NCBI GenBank assembly: GCA_018241505.1
Contig: JAFEDS010000016.1
Span: 124,001 to 188,000, forward strand
Length of the DNA stretch: 64,000 nt
Source: Pseudomonadota bacterium
Lineage (GTDB): Bacteria > Pseudomonadota > Gammaproteobacteria > Steroidobacterales > Steroidobacteraceae
Reading direction: 5' to 3'
Made by a program: the position numbers and the translations under genes. Positions 41,011-50,578 of the stretch are shown one piece after another (positions within the stretch are counted from its first letter, which is position 1; the number at the start of each line of letters is the position of its first letter). The notes below the pieces were generated by a model that was given only the letters and a program-made list of their open reading frames with translations, was not told where the DNA came from and ran no database searches.

Positions 41011-43134
41011 TCAGGTCCGCAGGCCGCGCGCGACCGGCAATGTACGAACACGAACGCCGCAAGCCGCGTAGATGGCATTGCAGAGAGCCGCGGCGGCGCC
41101 CGCGGTTCCCGTCTCACCGACGCCGCCCGGCTTCTCGTGATTCTCGATCAGGTAACTCTCAACCCTGGGGGCCTCAGACATTCGCAACGTGCGGAAATCG
41201 TTGAAGTTGCGTTGCTGCACGCGCCCACTTTCAAAGGTGATCTCGTTGTACAGCGCGGCACTCAGGCCGAACATGGTCCCGCCCTCGAGTTGGGCATGCA
41301 CGGTGTCTGGATTGACCAACTGCCCGCAATCGAGAGCACACACCACGCGGTGGACCTTTACATGGCGCGTCGAATCGACTTCAACCTCGACTACCTGGGC
41401 CAGAAAGCTGCCGAAGGCAAACTGAATGGCAATTCCCCTGCCGTGGCCGGCGGGCAACGGTTGAGTCCACCCTGACTTCTCCACCACCAGGTCGAAGACC
41501 GCGCGCATGCGGGCCTCCTTGATCAGGGGGCGGCGGAATTTCACCGGATCGACCTTCGCCTGTGCCGCCAGCTCATCCATGAAGCTTTCGACAACAAAAA
41601 TGCTGCGCGTCGGTCCTACACCGCGCCACCACGATGTTGGCACACCGGGCGGCTCCTCCTGGACGAACCTGACTTCCAGGTTTGGCAAGGCATAGACGGG
41701 GTCCGCGGCAGTATCGATGGCATCGTCGTCGATGCCGTTCTTCAATGGTTCGCCGGAATAGACCGCGGACACGGCTGAGCCTGCAATCGTGTGCATCCAG
41801 GAGGTTGGATGGCCGTTGCCGTCGAGGCCCGCCGAGATCCGGTCGACATAGTACGGACGGTACATGTCGTGTTGGATGTCTTCTTCGCGGCTCCACAGAA
41901 CCTTGACAGGACCTTCCACGTGGCGCGCGATGCGCACCGCATACACGACACCATCCACTTCCAGGCGCCGCCCGAAACCGCCGCCAATGAGCTGATTGTT
42001 GATCCGAATGGTGCCGGGCTCGATTCCGAGCTCCGCGAGCTTGGCAACCGCCCGATCCGGCGCCTGGGTTCCGGTCCAGATCTCGCAAAGGCCCTTCTGC
42101 CAGTGGACCGTGCAATTCATCGGTTCCATGGTGGCATGTGCCAGGAAGGGCTGATGATAAACAGAGTCCACCCTTTGTGCGGCCCGCTTCAGCTCCCCAC
42201 TCGCGTTGCCGACCTTGGAGGCGACCGCGCCCGGACGCTTCACAGCCGCTTCCAGTGCGTTGACGAGCCCTTTCTGGTTGATGGTATCGTGTCGGGATGC
42301 GCCCCAATGAACCGCCAGCGCGCGCATCCCCTTCATGGCGGACCAGGTATCGGTCGCAACGACGGCGACCAGGTCGCCTTCATTAACCACCTGCAATACG
42401 CCTTTGACCGCCAGCGCCGCGTCGGAATTCAATGGCTCGACGGCCTTGGATCCTGACACCGGCGATATCGAAAGCACGGCGACCTTCATTCCCTCCATCT
42501 GTACGTCGATTCCGAAGATCGCGGCGCCGTTGGTTTTTGCCGCGGAGTCGCGCCGCGCGGTGGATCGGCCGATGAGCTTGAACTGACTGGCATTCTTCAG
42601 AGGCGGGTCGGCCGGCACCGTGATTGCAGCCGCCGCGGCCGCAATTTCGCCGTAGCGCAAGTGCCGGCCGGACGCAGAGTGTACAACCTGACCCTGCTCA
42701 GCGTGACAGGTGTCCGGTGCCACGCGCCAACGTTGAGCCGCCGCGCCGATCAGCATCATCCGGGCCGCGGCGCCCGCCTTGCGCAAAGGAATGAAGCACA
42801 GGCGAATCGTTGTTGAGCCGCCGGTCGATTGATCGCCGTCGAAACCGTAGACCTTCGGATCCGCGGGCGCGGCCACCACATCGATCCGATCCAGCGGAAC
42901 TTCCAGCTCTTCAGCTACCAACATAGGCAGGGACGTGTAGGTGCCCTGGCCCATCTCCACCTTCGGCATCACGACCGTGACACGGTCATCCGCACCGACC
43001 TTGATGTAGGCGTTCAACGTTCCGTCGGTAGCCTGCTTGCCTTCGGATGAGCGGGGTAACACCACCTGCAGAAGCAATGCGCCGCCCATCGCCACCGATG
43101 TCCCGATGAAGCTACGACGCGAAAGTGTAGTCAT
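41011..43134 (-). CDS. Xanthine dehydrogenase-family molybdopterin-binding subunit (isoquinoline 1-oxidoreductase beta like)
   Basis: 707 residues with a Tat signal (LSRRSFIGTSVAMGG). The aldehyde-oxidase-type molybdopterin domain shows MPKVEMGQGTYTSLPMLVAEEL, HQPFLAHATMEPMNCTVHW, IGGGFGRRLEVDG and the late catalytic-region VGETGTAGAAAALCNAIYAACG. This is the large subunit of IorAB-type enzymes, which hydroxylate N-heterocycles or oxidise aldehydes. The [2Fe-2S] alpha subunit (IorA) that normally sits next door is missing: the upstream neighbour is the TTQ light chain, 22 bases away. It may oxidise the aldehyde made by the amine dehydrogenase, with electrons leaving through another carrier. 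Confidence 0.85.
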   Translation of the reverse strand: MTTLSRRSFIGTSVAMGGALLLQVVLPRSSEGKQATDGTLNAYIKVGADDRVTVVMPKVEMGQGTYTSLPMLVAEELEVPLDRIDVVAAPADPKVYGFDGDQSTGGSTTIRLCFIPLRKAGAAARMMLIGAAAQRWRVAPDTCHAEQGQVVHSASGRHLRYGEIAAAAAAITVPADPPLKNASQFKLIGRSTARRDSAAKTNGAAIFGIDVQMEGMKVAVLSISPVSGSKAVEPLNSDAALAVKGVLQVVNEGDLVAVVATDTWSAMKGMRALAVHWGASRHDTINQKGLVNALEAAVKRPGAVASKVGNASGELKRAAQRVDSVYHQPFLAHATMEPMNCTVHWQKGLCEIWTGTQAPDRAVAKLAELGIEPGTIRINNQLIGGGFGRRLEVDGVVYAVRIARHVEGPVKVLWSREEDIQHDMYRPYYVDRISAGLDGNGHPTSWMHTIAGSAVSAVYSGEPLKNGIDDDAIDTAADPVYALPNLEVRFVQEEPPGVPTSWWRGVGPTRSIFVVESFMDELAAQAKVDPVKFRRPLIKEARMRAVFDLVVEKSGWTQPLPAGHGRGIAIQFAFGSFLAQVVEVEVDSTRHVKVHRVVCALDCGQLVNPDTVHAQLEGGTMFGLSAALYNEITFESGRVQQRNFNDFRTLRMSEAPRVESYLIENHEKPGGVGETGTAGAAAALCNAIYAACGVRVRTLPVARGLRT

Positions 43135-43156
43135 GGACCAGCTCCCATTGAGCGTT

Positions 43157-43726
43157 CTATTGCTCTTTCATCGCTACGCCGAGGATCCGGGCAGTTGAAC
43201 AGCTATAAGACTGACTCTGAGTCCCGAAACACCAGGTGATCTCATTGTTGGCGGAAGGACGCACCACCGGTCTGTCGCCTTCGTTCCTGTGGCACGGGCA
43301 GCGCCCGCAGGCAGCCCCACCGCAGCAATCATTGTACGAAATAATGTAGTGACGCTCATCCGCCGGGTTGAAACAGGTACCAATCCAGGTAATGGGCGAC
43401 ATCTCGGTCCCCGGCGGGCAGGCGTTCACGGCGCCGCCGCAACAACTGCACAGCGCCCCATCGATCGCGCAGTATCGCCAATAGTCGCAGCTACCGGGAT
43501 CACCCGGATCCTGGGCGGTCCCCGTGTTCAGGGGCGGCCGTTGACCATTTGTCGGTGAAGGAGGCTGAATGTCACCTTTGCCCTCGGCGCCCCGCGCCAC
43601 CGGCAGCAATGGCAGCGCGCCCGCCCCCACCAACAATCGGCCCAATATGCCCAACATTCCCCGCCGGGACGTGCGCCGCGCTACCGATCGGGAAGCTTGC
43701 TCCGCCAAATGATCCAGACGCCGCAT
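43157..43726 (-). CDS. mauA: TTQ amine dehydrogenase light (catalytic) chain, locus 1
   Basis: 189 residues, the beta subunit of a quinoprotein amine dehydrogenase, periplasmic. A long Tat leader (RRTSRRGMLGILGR) precedes the cysteine-rich mature domain with 14 Cys. The two tryptophans that form tryptophan tryptophylquinone are Trp114 (ITWIGTC) and Trp165 (ITWCFG), 51 residues apart, exactly the spacing of Trp57/Trp108 in Paracoccus methylamine dehydrogenase; the catalytic Asp is 133 (YNDCCG). The LCSCCGG cysteine pair is as in aromatic amine dehydrogenase, while WCFG is as in methylamine dehydrogenase, so the substrate class is open. It starts 1 base after the heavy-chain stop. Confidence 0.93.
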   Translation of the reverse strand: MRRLDHLAEQASRSVARRTSRRGMLGILGRLLVGAGALPLLPVARGAEGKGDIQPPSPTNGQRPPLNTGTAQDPGDPGSCDYWRYCAIDGALCSCCGGAVNACPPGTEMSPITWIGTCFNPADERHYIISYNDCCGGAACGRCPCHRNEGDRPVVRPSANNEITWCFGTQSQSYSCSTARILGVAMKEQ

Positions 43727-43727
43727 G

Positions 43728-44870
43728 TTATTTCACCGCCTCCATCATCAGTCCGCCCCGGTGCGCGCTCGCGTCGAGGCTGCGAACGAGATTGCCGTGG
43801 GGAAGTCCATAGACATCGAGCTGGTCGCTCGTTGCAACCAACAGCTCCGGTGTGGGCGTATGGGTAACTTCAACGGACCATCCCGGCCGCACGAGACGCA
43901 AACGGTCGATTCGGGCGTGTGACCGGGAATCGAACACCCAGACCTCGGTTCCGGGCTCCTTGTGACTGCCTTCATGCCCGTCACGTTGCATGATGACGTA
44001 GAGCCTGCCGTCGTCGCCGGCGCCGACGACCTGCATTCCGCTGGGCCGCCAGTTCTCCTTACGGTCCTCTTCGGTGACCAGGCTCCAGGCCGGGAGTACG
44101 TTGGCCGCATTGCCGGTGAAATCGATCGGCTGCATGCGCCCCAAAAAGGTCGGGAAGTAGCGGACGCCCTTGATCTCGGCCGACGCAGTGAACATTGGGT
44201 CGTTGTCCAGATTATTGAAGGCCGTCGACTCCTGGCGGGACTTCACCGCACCCTTGGCGTCGAGCTGCACACTCAACACCGTGCCGCTCGAGCACAGGGA
44301 CGCAAAGCCGCGGGGGCCGGTGCTGTAGGCCAGTGAACAGCCCGGGATCTTCACTTCATTCAGGACTTTTCGTGCCACCAGGTCAACAATGGTCACCGAG
44401 GCGGCCGGTGTGAAGTTGTAGATGAGGGCCAGCCGTTCATCATCCGCAAAGGACATCATTCCCTGCAGTGGAACTATGAGCGCGCGCTTGGCACCCGGCA
44501 ACACCACTTCCCCGACGGGAGACAGCGTGCGCTTGTCATAAATCGTGATGTAATCGGTTCGGGCACCCCGATTTCCCCGCGCCCACACGGTATCCGCAAC
44601 GTACAGCTCCGGCCGATGAGTACCGGCGAGCAGCGTCGCCGATTCATGGCCAGGAAGCTGCCCGATGACCGCACGGCTGTCGGTTCCGACGTCCCGGATT
44701 TCAAACTTGTCGTTCGCGTAGGCCAGGTAGGCCCACGTGCGCGGGTAGGTCTCCGGCAGAGTCAGTACTTTGAGGTCGGAGTCGGAAGGCAGTGGGTTGG
44801 CATACCTCGATGCGCCGGTGTCGGCGAACGCGCAGGTCGCGCCCAGGAAAAGAAGCATCACCTTACGCAT
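43728..44870 (-). CDS. mauB: TTQ amine dehydrogenase heavy chain, locus 1
   Basis: 380 residues from the ATG at 44870; the longer frame to 44921 lies inside the upstream gene. A short signal (MRKVMLLFLGATCAFA) is followed by a seven-bladed-propeller subunit: VADTVWARGNRGARTDYITIYDKRTLSPVGEVVLP and WRPSGMQVVGAGDDGRLYVIMQRDGHEGSHKEPGTEVWVFD are the characteristic amine dehydrogenase large-subunit segments. It supports the TTQ chain and docks the electron acceptor. Its start overlaps the end of the PuuA-like gene by 8 bases, which firmly ties the TTQ enzyme to the gamma-glutamylation genes. Confidence 0.92.
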   Translation of the reverse strand: MRKVMLLFLGATCAFADTGASRYANPLPSDSDLKVLTLPETYPRTWAYLAYANDKFEIRDVGTDSRAVIGQLPGHESATLLAGTHRPELYVADTVWARGNRGARTDYITIYDKRTLSPVGEVVLPGAKRALIVPLQGMMSFADDERLALIYNFTPAASVTIVDLVARKVLNEVKIPGCSLAYSTGPRGFASLCSSGTVLSVQLDAKGAVKSRQESTAFNNLDNDPMFTASAEIKGVRYFPTFLGRMQPIDFTGNAANVLPAWSLVTEEDRKENWRPSGMQVVGAGDDGRLYVIMQRDGHEGSHKEPGTEVWVFDSRSHARIDRLRLVRPGWSVEVTHTPTPELLVATSDQLDVYGLPHGNLVRSLDASAHRGGLMMEAVK

Positions 44871-46218
44871 AGAAATCGAGCTCCCGCGCGGTGATGTCCT
44901 CAAACAAGGTTTCAAACTCACCGCGCTTTAAATGAGCATAGGCCGCGAGATAGCGCTGGGAAAAATAGTCTGCCAGAGTGGGCGAGGCCGACATCCGCTC
45001 GAGCGCAGCCCACAATCCCCGGGGGAAGGTCGGATCGCGTCCGGTCAACGCCTTCCCATCAACAGGTACCGTGGGTTCGAGCGCATGGGTGATGCCGTGA
45101 AGAGCACCCGCCAGAACGGCCGCCACAACCAGATGCGGACTCGCATCCGCACCGGCGACCCGATGCTCGATTCGCATGTCGGCTGCTCCAGCGGCGGGAA
45201 TGCGGAACGCCACGCTGCGATTGTTGTGACCCCATGCGGTCGTATTGGGAACGTACGGTCCCAGGAAGCGCCGGAACGAGTTGAAGTTGGGTGCAAACAG
45301 CGCAAGTGAATCGAACATGAGCGCCTGCATGCCGGCCACTGCCTGGTGCAGCAGCCGGGTGCCACCATCGGCGCCGAAGCGGTTACGGCCGGCTTCATCG
45401 ACGAGGCTGATGTGGATATGCATGCCGTTACCGGGTTGGTCACGGAACGGCTTGGCGATGAAAGTGGCGTCCTCGTTGTTGGCACGGGCAACGCCCCTTA
45501 CCAGCCGGCGCAACAAGGCGGCGTGATCGGCTGCCAGAAGCGGATCGGCCACATGCCGCAGATTCACCTCAAACTGGCCAATGCCGTATTCCGCCACCGC
45601 GCTGCCCAAAGGGATGCCTTGCGCCTGTGCCGCGGTCTCAATCTGCGCCAGAAACGTCGACTGGTCCTCGATACTTTCCAGCGACAGATTGGCCGGGCGG
45701 CTGGGCGCCGCACGGGTGCGAGGATTGGTTGCGAGCCGTAGATGGCCCTGCGGCGTGCGAGCCGAGTCAACCAGGTAGAATTCCAACTCACAGGCAATCA
45801 CGGCGTGAAGGCCGTGCGAACGGCACCTGGCAATGATCTCTTCCAGGATCACCCGCTGATCAAACCATAACGGCTCTTGCGTGCCGTATTCGCGCATGAC
45901 GCACATGACTTGGGCGGTCGGTGTCTTTGCCCACGGCACGCGCACCAGAGTTCCCGCCAGCGGCAATGCAATACCGTCGGGGTCGCCGTCGCTGGCACCG
46001 CGCCCACCGGCATCATGACCGCGCCCCCGGCAATCCAACAGGGGCGCGCAGGCCGAGAATGCCACCCCACTTTTGAAGACCTTCTCAGCCTCCAACATCG
46101 GCACTCGTTTGCCGATCGCGTTACCGTTGACGTCGATCACGAAGGCATCGAGCGATACGATGTCAGGATTCGCCTGCGCGAACCGCCCCAGGTCAGCCAA
46201 TGTCGCAAAGTCGGTCAT
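44863..46218 (-). CDS. Glutamine synthetase-like gamma-glutamylamine synthetase (PuuA-like)
   Basis: About 451 residues (ATG at 46218; a GTG at 46230 overlapping the oxidase stop is possible). Glutamine-synthetase-fold marks: SLDAFVIDVNGNAIGKRVP at the N-terminus, the metal-binding ACELEFYL and EYGIGQFEVNL, GNGMHIHIS, NNRSVAFRIP, and MRIEHRVAGADASPHL. The GKR-type N-terminus and the PuuB-like gene directly upstream fit gamma-glutamylputrescine synthetase and its relatives, which join glutamate to an amine with ATP. It could equally act on another mono- or diamine. It is the only such synthetase in the window, so it would serve both PuuB-like oxidases. Confidence 0.87.
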   Translation of the reverse strand: MTDFATLADLGRFAQANPDIVSLDAFVIDVNGNAIGKRVPMLEAEKVFKSGVAFSACAPLLDCRGRGHDAGGRGASDGDPDGIALPLAGTLVRVPWAKTPTAQVMCVMREYGTQEPLWFDQRVILEEIIARCRSHGLHAVIACELEFYLVDSARTPQGHLRLATNPRTRAAPSRPANLSLESIEDQSTFLAQIETAAQAQGIPLGSAVAEYGIGQFEVNLRHVADPLLAADHAALLRRLVRGVARANNEDATFIAKPFRDQPGNGMHIHISLVDEAGRNRFGADGGTRLLHQAVAGMQALMFDSLALFAPNFNSFRRFLGPYVPNTTAWGHNNRSVAFRIPAAGAADMRIEHRVAGADASPHLVVAAVLAGALHGITHALEPTVPVDGKALTGRDPTFPRGLWAALERMSASPTLADYFSQRYLAAYAHLKRGEFETLFEDITARELDFYA

Positions 46219-46226
46219 GTTCTGTC

Positions 46227-47543
46227 TCACAGCCGGTCGCGCAGCGCGGCGAACGACATTGCAGCAATCAAGGTTGGGGTGCGCAACGCCGGTCCACCCG
46301 GGAAACGCGGCACCGGCGTTTGACTCAACAGGTCAAATTCATCGCGCTCGCCGCTCATTGCATCCGCCATGATTTTCCCGACATAGGGCGCCAATACAAC
46401 CCCCTTCCCCGAGAAGCCGCTGGCATTGAACAGGCCGGGCTGCAGCTCGCGGACATAGGGCATCCGGTTCGGTGTAATGGCCAGCGTACCGCCCCAGCCA
46501 TAATCAATACGAACCGCAGACAGTTGCGGAAACAGGCGCACAATGTGCTTGCGAACGTATTCACCGATACGCTCGGGAAAACGATACGTGTAATTCTCGC
46601 CGCCACCAAACAGAAGGCGGTGGTCCGGAGTCATGCGGAAATAGTAGATCACGAACCGGGAGTCACTGACGGCATAGCCGTTGCGGATCAGTTCGAGCGC
46701 ACCGCGCTCGCCCAATGGCTCGGTGACCGCAATAAAGTTGTTTATCGGCATGACATGGGCGGCAACGTCCGCCGAAAGCCCGCGCAAGTAACCGTTGGCT
46801 GCCAGCAGGACGCTGGCGGCGTTGACGGATGCTTTCGCCGTCGACACGCTCCAACCGGATGACGTACGGGCCAGATTGGTGACCTCGCTTCGTTCATGCA
46901 GCTTTGCGCCGTATTTACGCGCCGCGCGGGCAATTCCCAGAGCGAAGTTCAGTGGATGCAGATGTCCTCCGCGCACATCCAGGGTACCGCCAACATAGGC
47001 CCGGGTCGCGACCAGGTGCTGAATTTCTTCGGCGCCCACCACTCGCAGGCTCTCGTACCCGTAGTTGCGCTGCAAGTGTTCAACGTAATTCCACGAATCG
47101 CGTGCATAGCGCTCTCTATGGTCGGCATGCAGCAGGCCATTGCGCAGATCACAACGGATCGCATGCTCGTTCACGAGCCAATCCAGGTGATCGCGGGCGC
47201 GAAGGGCCAACTGCCACTGCGCTCGGGCATTCTCCATGCCGAAGTGCGACTCGATCCATTGCTGGCCGCGCCGCATGCCCATGTGGACCTGGCCGCCGTT
47301 ACGCCCGGAGGCACCCCACCCCAGAAGCGCTTGCTCCAGGAGGACGACGGAAACACCTCGACGAGCGAGGTGCAACGCGGCAGACAGGCCGGTAAATCCA
47401 CCGCCCACTATGCAAACGTCGCATGTGAGCGTGCCTTCCAGCGGCTCCGCGGTGACGGGCTCGGCAATCGTGGCCGCGTAGTACGACTGAACGTGCTCCG
47501 CACTGGGTGCAAGCGCGTTCTGCGATCCGTTAATAAACATCAT
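46227..47543 (-). CDS. FAD-dependent gamma-glutamylamine oxidase (PuuB-like), copy 1
   Basis: 438 residues of the DAO family. The Rossmann FAD motif is GGGFTGLSAALHL (47-59), followed by the PuuB-type GASGRNGGQ (77-85). A substrate-domain motif DVRGGHLHPLNFALGIARAA and the C-terminal NASGFSGKGVVLAPYVGK complete the fold. PuuB oxidises gamma-glutamylputrescine to the aldehyde with H2O2 release. It is between the cytochrome c gene (ATGA overlap) and the PuuA-like gene (8-base gap). Cytoplasmic, with no signal. Confidence 0.88.
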   Translation of the reverse strand: MMFINGSQNALAPSAEHVQSYYAATIAEPVTAEPLEGTLTCDVCIVGGGFTGLSAALHLARRGVSVVLLEQALLGWGASGRNGGQVHMGMRRGQQWIESHFGMENARAQWQLALRARDHLDWLVNEHAIRCDLRNGLLHADHRERYARDSWNYVEHLQRNYGYESLRVVGAEEIQHLVATRAYVGGTLDVRGGHLHPLNFALGIARAARKYGAKLHERSEVTNLARTSSGWSVSTAKASVNAASVLLAANGYLRGLSADVAAHVMPINNFIAVTEPLGERGALELIRNGYAVSDSRFVIYYFRMTPDHRLLFGGGENYTYRFPERIGEYVRKHIVRLFPQLSAVRIDYGWGGTLAITPNRMPYVRELQPGLFNASGFSGKGVVLAPYVGKIMADAMSGERDEFDLLSQTPVPRFPGGPALRTPTLIAAMSFAALRDRL

Positions 47544-47995
47544 TGGTTGAAGCGAGTGAGCTTTGCAATCAAACGGGCCCGCTCATGGGCCGCTTCAGTG
47601 CGTAACGGGCGGGCACGCAGCCCGGCTATTTCGGCGGCGGCATACGGTTGGAAATCCGGCCTCAGATGGGCGGCATCGAAGCGCCACAACGTCCAGTTGA
47701 GCAACTCGGCCAGATCGGAATCCGACAGGGGTGCCGTGGCGACTCCCGGAACACGCGCCAGGTATTGCCTGCCGCCGGGCACATTGGTGAACCGCGCCAC
47801 CATTCCGGCGAGCGAGGGCGCCGTCTGCATCGAGCCTGACCCATCGGGACGATGACAACCCTGACAGTTGAGAGCCCAATGTTGCCAGGCCAACCGGGGA
47901 TCGGCGACGCCCGGCGGCGGCCCCTCCCCCGGCGTTGCCGCGAGGACGGTTGCGCAAAAGAGGATCAAACACCCGATTACCGCCCGCCGCTGCAT
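47540..47995 (-). CDS. Mono-haem c-type cytochrome, periplasmic
   Basis: About 151 residues from the ATG at 47995, which has GAGGTGG 6 bases upstream. A signal peptide (about 1-20) is followed by one haem motif, CQGCH at 44-48, and candidate axial methionines in SMQTAPSLAGM. The C-terminal helix ends KLTRFNQ. In an operon with a TTQ amine dehydrogenase and no amicyanin or azurin gene, it is the natural electron acceptor. From memory, the Alcaligenes aromatic amine dehydrogenase cluster also carries a small cytochrome c gene. It overlaps the PuuB-like gene by four bases. Confidence 0.82.
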   Translation of the reverse strand: MQRRAVIGCLILFCATVLAATPGEGPPPGVADPRLAWQHWALNCQGCHRPDGSGSMQTAPSLAGMVARFTNVPGGRQYLARVPGVATAPLSDSDLAELLNWTLWRFDAAHLRPDFQPYAAAEIAGLRARPLRTEAAHERARLIAKLTRFNQ

Positions 47996-48005
47996 CAGAA
48001 CCACC

Positions 48006-48890
48006 TCAACGACCCGCGATCGCAGTCTGGGCGCGCATGGCCGAACGCAGCATCGACACGGCGGCGTACGCCACCACCCCGATGACTACCCAACGCAGCA
48101 CAGTCAGATGATCGCCCAGGGTTTTTACGAGCGGGAAAGCCAACAAGGTGCCGCACACGCCGCCGATGGTGAGACCCACCGCCACCGCCGGCGCGAAGCG
48201 CCGCGACTTGAGAAAACCGAGGCTGGCGACTGGAATCAGCACCCCGTCGCTGCCCATCATGATCGGGTAGGCCGCAATGGGGTGCATGCCGAGGAATGCG
48301 AGCAGCGCCATGCTCGGTGCATAGTTGCCGATACCTACACACATCAGGGCACCGAACACGAAGTTGGCGGCAACCGCCACCACGAAGCGCCAGCCCTCCA
48401 GGCCCATCGTAGTACCCGTGGGCGGCAGAATTCCGACATTCGTCAGAGTGAAAAAAAACGCCGCAATCAGCAGCGCCACACCCATGAACACCTGGATGGT
48501 CCGCTGTTTCATGCGGCTGACCAGGCCGGCCCCGATCCAGGCCCCCGCTCCCGCGCTCAACACCATGCACATCAACAACATCGGCTCGACGCTGATGGCG
48601 GTGGTGAACAACATGGAGCTGAAAAAGGAGGGAATGGTGTTGCCGACATTGAGCGTGCCGGGTATCTGGTCGTCGGCGGGACGGCCGCGCAACTTGAACA
48701 GCGCCGTTATCTGCGCGTAGTTGCCGATCCCCAGGGTGTCCAGGAAGTTGGTTCCGACGCCGATGGCGAGATCGCCCGCGGACGGCCGCAAGTCGGCTTT
48801 GCGTCCCCGGGCGGCCTTGATCCAGGCCGCCACGAACACCAGGTTGACCAGCACCAGGCAGCTATACAGGATGAATGTCGGCGACGGCAC
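48006..48890 (-). CDS. TauE/SafE-type (TSUP) membrane permease
   Basis: 294 residues with about eight hydrophobic segments. The TSUP layout of two internally repeated halves is visible: AIGVGTNFLDTLGIGNYAQITALFK near the start and ALMCVGIGNYAPSMALLAFLG in the second half, both with the GIGNYA motif. The family exports or imports small anions such as sulfite or organic acids. The start is a GTG at 48890, the only in-frame choice before a stop. In this operon it may move an oxidation product such as a carboxylate. It is 10 bases from the cytochrome gene. Confidence 0.82.
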   Translation of the reverse strand: MPSPTFILYSCLVLVNLVFVAAWIKAARGRKADLRPSAGDLAIGVGTNFLDTLGIGNYAQITALFKLRGRPADDQIPGTLNVGNTIPSFFSSMLFTTAISVEPMLLMCMVLSAGAGAWIGAGLVSRMKQRTIQVFMGVALLIAAFFFTLTNVGILPPTGTTMGLEGWRFVVAVAANFVFGALMCVGIGNYAPSMALLAFLGMHPIAAYPIMMGSDGVLIPVASLGFLKSRRFAPAVAVGLTIGGVCGTLLAFPLVKTLGDHLTVLRWVVIGVVAYAAVSMLRSAMRAQTAIAGR

Positions 48891-48913
48891 GTTGGCTATT
48901 CTGTGATCCCAGA

Positions 48914-50578
48914 TTAGGGCCCAGGCACGACTTTGCCATCGAGCACGGTGGTGACCACCTTGATGTCCTTGATCTGATCTGACGGCACGGTCAACGGATC
49001 GGCCGACAGGACATTCAGATCGGCCAGCTTGCCGCGCTCAATGGAGCCTTTGAGGTGTTCCTCAAACCCCGAGTATGCGCCATCGATGGTGTAGCTGCGT
49101 ATGGCCTCCTTGATTGAGATCGCTTCGCTGGGTCCGTTGAGCTCTCCGCCCCGCGTCTTGCGCGTCACAATGGTCCACATACTGAAGAACGGACTCATGG
49201 ACTCGGGCATCGAGCCCAGTGAATCCGATGTGCCCGGCGGCCTCAGTCCATGCGCGAGCATGGTTTTGTAGATGAACGGTACCGGCGCTTGCGTCTTGAA
49301 TGCCGCATGTCCGAGATAGATCCAGGCGCCCGTGGGCACCGGAATGACGCCCAGGCGTTTCATGCGGTCGAGTTGCTCGGCAGTGGTGGGGCCTGCCTCC
49401 TGGTTGCCGGCGTGCTCGATCCGATGACGCGGGTCCGGCCGCGGATCTGCTTTCTCCGCCGCCTCATAGGCATCGAGGATCATGTCCTGGGCCTTGTCTC
49501 CCAAGGCATGCGTCCAGACCTGGAAGCCGGCTTTGTGAGCTTTCATGACGATGTCGTTGAGCTCCTGTTGGGTATAACGGACATCGCCCACCCACCTCTG
49601 CCGTTGTCCGGGCGGCTCGTAGCGGACCGCGGATTCCGTCTCGCCATCCACGAACAACTTGATTCCACCCAGCCGCAACCAGTCATCGCCAAAGCCCGTG
49701 CGCGGGCCGTAGTGGATGACGAAGTCGCCGAAAGCGGCCGGCTGCCCGGTCAGAATGATCTGATAGCGCAGGCGTATGGGGAGCTCACCGGCGTCGCGCA
49801 TGTCCTGATAGATCTTCATGCCATCGCCGCTGGGGAAGTCATACACGGTCGTGACTCCCATGCTGCGGAAATACTCCATGACTTCCCTCAGAGACTGCCG
49901 GCGGGCCTCGTAGCTCGGCGCCGGAACCTTGTCGGCCCAGACGCCCGGCATTTCCTGGATTTTCCCGGTGGGCTCGCCCGTCTTGGGGTCCGTGAAGACA
50001 TGCCCTCCCCGCGGCGGCTGGTAGCCTTTCTTGATTCCGAGCTCGCGCAAGGCCGCGGAGTTGAGTATCTGCACGTGCGCGCTCTCGCGCAGGACTACCG
50101 GATTCGCGGGCGCGACGGAATCGAGTTGTTGGCGTGTGGGCAGAGCCTGGCCCCAGCCGCCCGCTCCAACGATCCACTCTCCCTGTTTGGAGGATTTCAC
50201 GCGCGCCTGCACCTTCTGCAGAATCTCAACCACCCCTTTCAAGGGCGGCGCGTGAACATCCAACATCCGGTGGAACGCGGCGATGCCTTCCAGGTGCGTA
50301 TGGGCGTCAATGAAACCCGGCAGGACCGCCTTGCCATTGAGCTTCATTACCTGGGTCTTGGGACCGGCATAGTTCTCGATCTCGGCCGTGCTGCCCACGG
50401 CCAGGATGTGGCCGTCCTTGATGGCAACCGCCTCGGCGATTGTGTCCTTTGCGTCCACCGTGATGACTTTGCCCTGCAGGAGCAGCAGATCGGCGCTTTC
50501 GGCGCCGATGGCACCGGCGGTCAACTGCCCTGCGAGCAGGATCGCCGCCACGGACACCGGGATTCGAGTGCGTCCCAT
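48914..50578 (-). CDS. YtcJ-type amidohydrolase, secreted, in the amine operon
   Basis: 554 residues with a signal peptide (ending GAIGAESAD). The metal motif is FIDAHTHLEG, the middle HALGDKAQ and the closing GKLADLNVLSADP. It is a paralogue of the proteins at 11224 and 63312. The family removes acyl or carbamoyl groups from amides. In this operon it could release the free amine from an N-acylated form before oxidation. Its ATG shares one base with the mauD stop, so it is translationally coupled to the TTQ accessory genes. Confidence 0.87.
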   Translation of the reverse strand: MGRTRIPVSVAAILLAGQLTAGAIGAESADLLLLQGKVITVDAKDTIAEAVAIKDGHILAVGSTAEIENYAGPKTQVMKLNGKAVLPGFIDAHTHLEGIAAFHRMLDVHAPPLKGVVEILQKVQARVKSSKQGEWIVGAGGWGQALPTRQQLDSVAPANPVVLRESAHVQILNSAALRELGIKKGYQPPRGGHVFTDPKTGEPTGKIQEMPGVWADKVPAPSYEARRQSLREVMEYFRSMGVTTVYDFPSGDGMKIYQDMRDAGELPIRLRYQIILTGQPAAFGDFVIHYGPRTGFGDDWLRLGGIKLFVDGETESAVRYEPPGQRQRWVGDVRYTQQELNDIVMKAHKAGFQVWTHALGDKAQDMILDAYEAAEKADPRPDPRHRIEHAGNQEAGPTTAEQLDRMKRLGVIPVPTGAWIYLGHAAFKTQAPVPFIYKTMLAHGLRPPGTSDSLGSMPESMSPFFSMWTIVTRKTRGGELNGPSEAISIKEAIRSYTIDGAYSGFEEHLKGSIERGKLADLNVLSADPLTVPSDQIKDIKVVTTVLDGKVVPGP

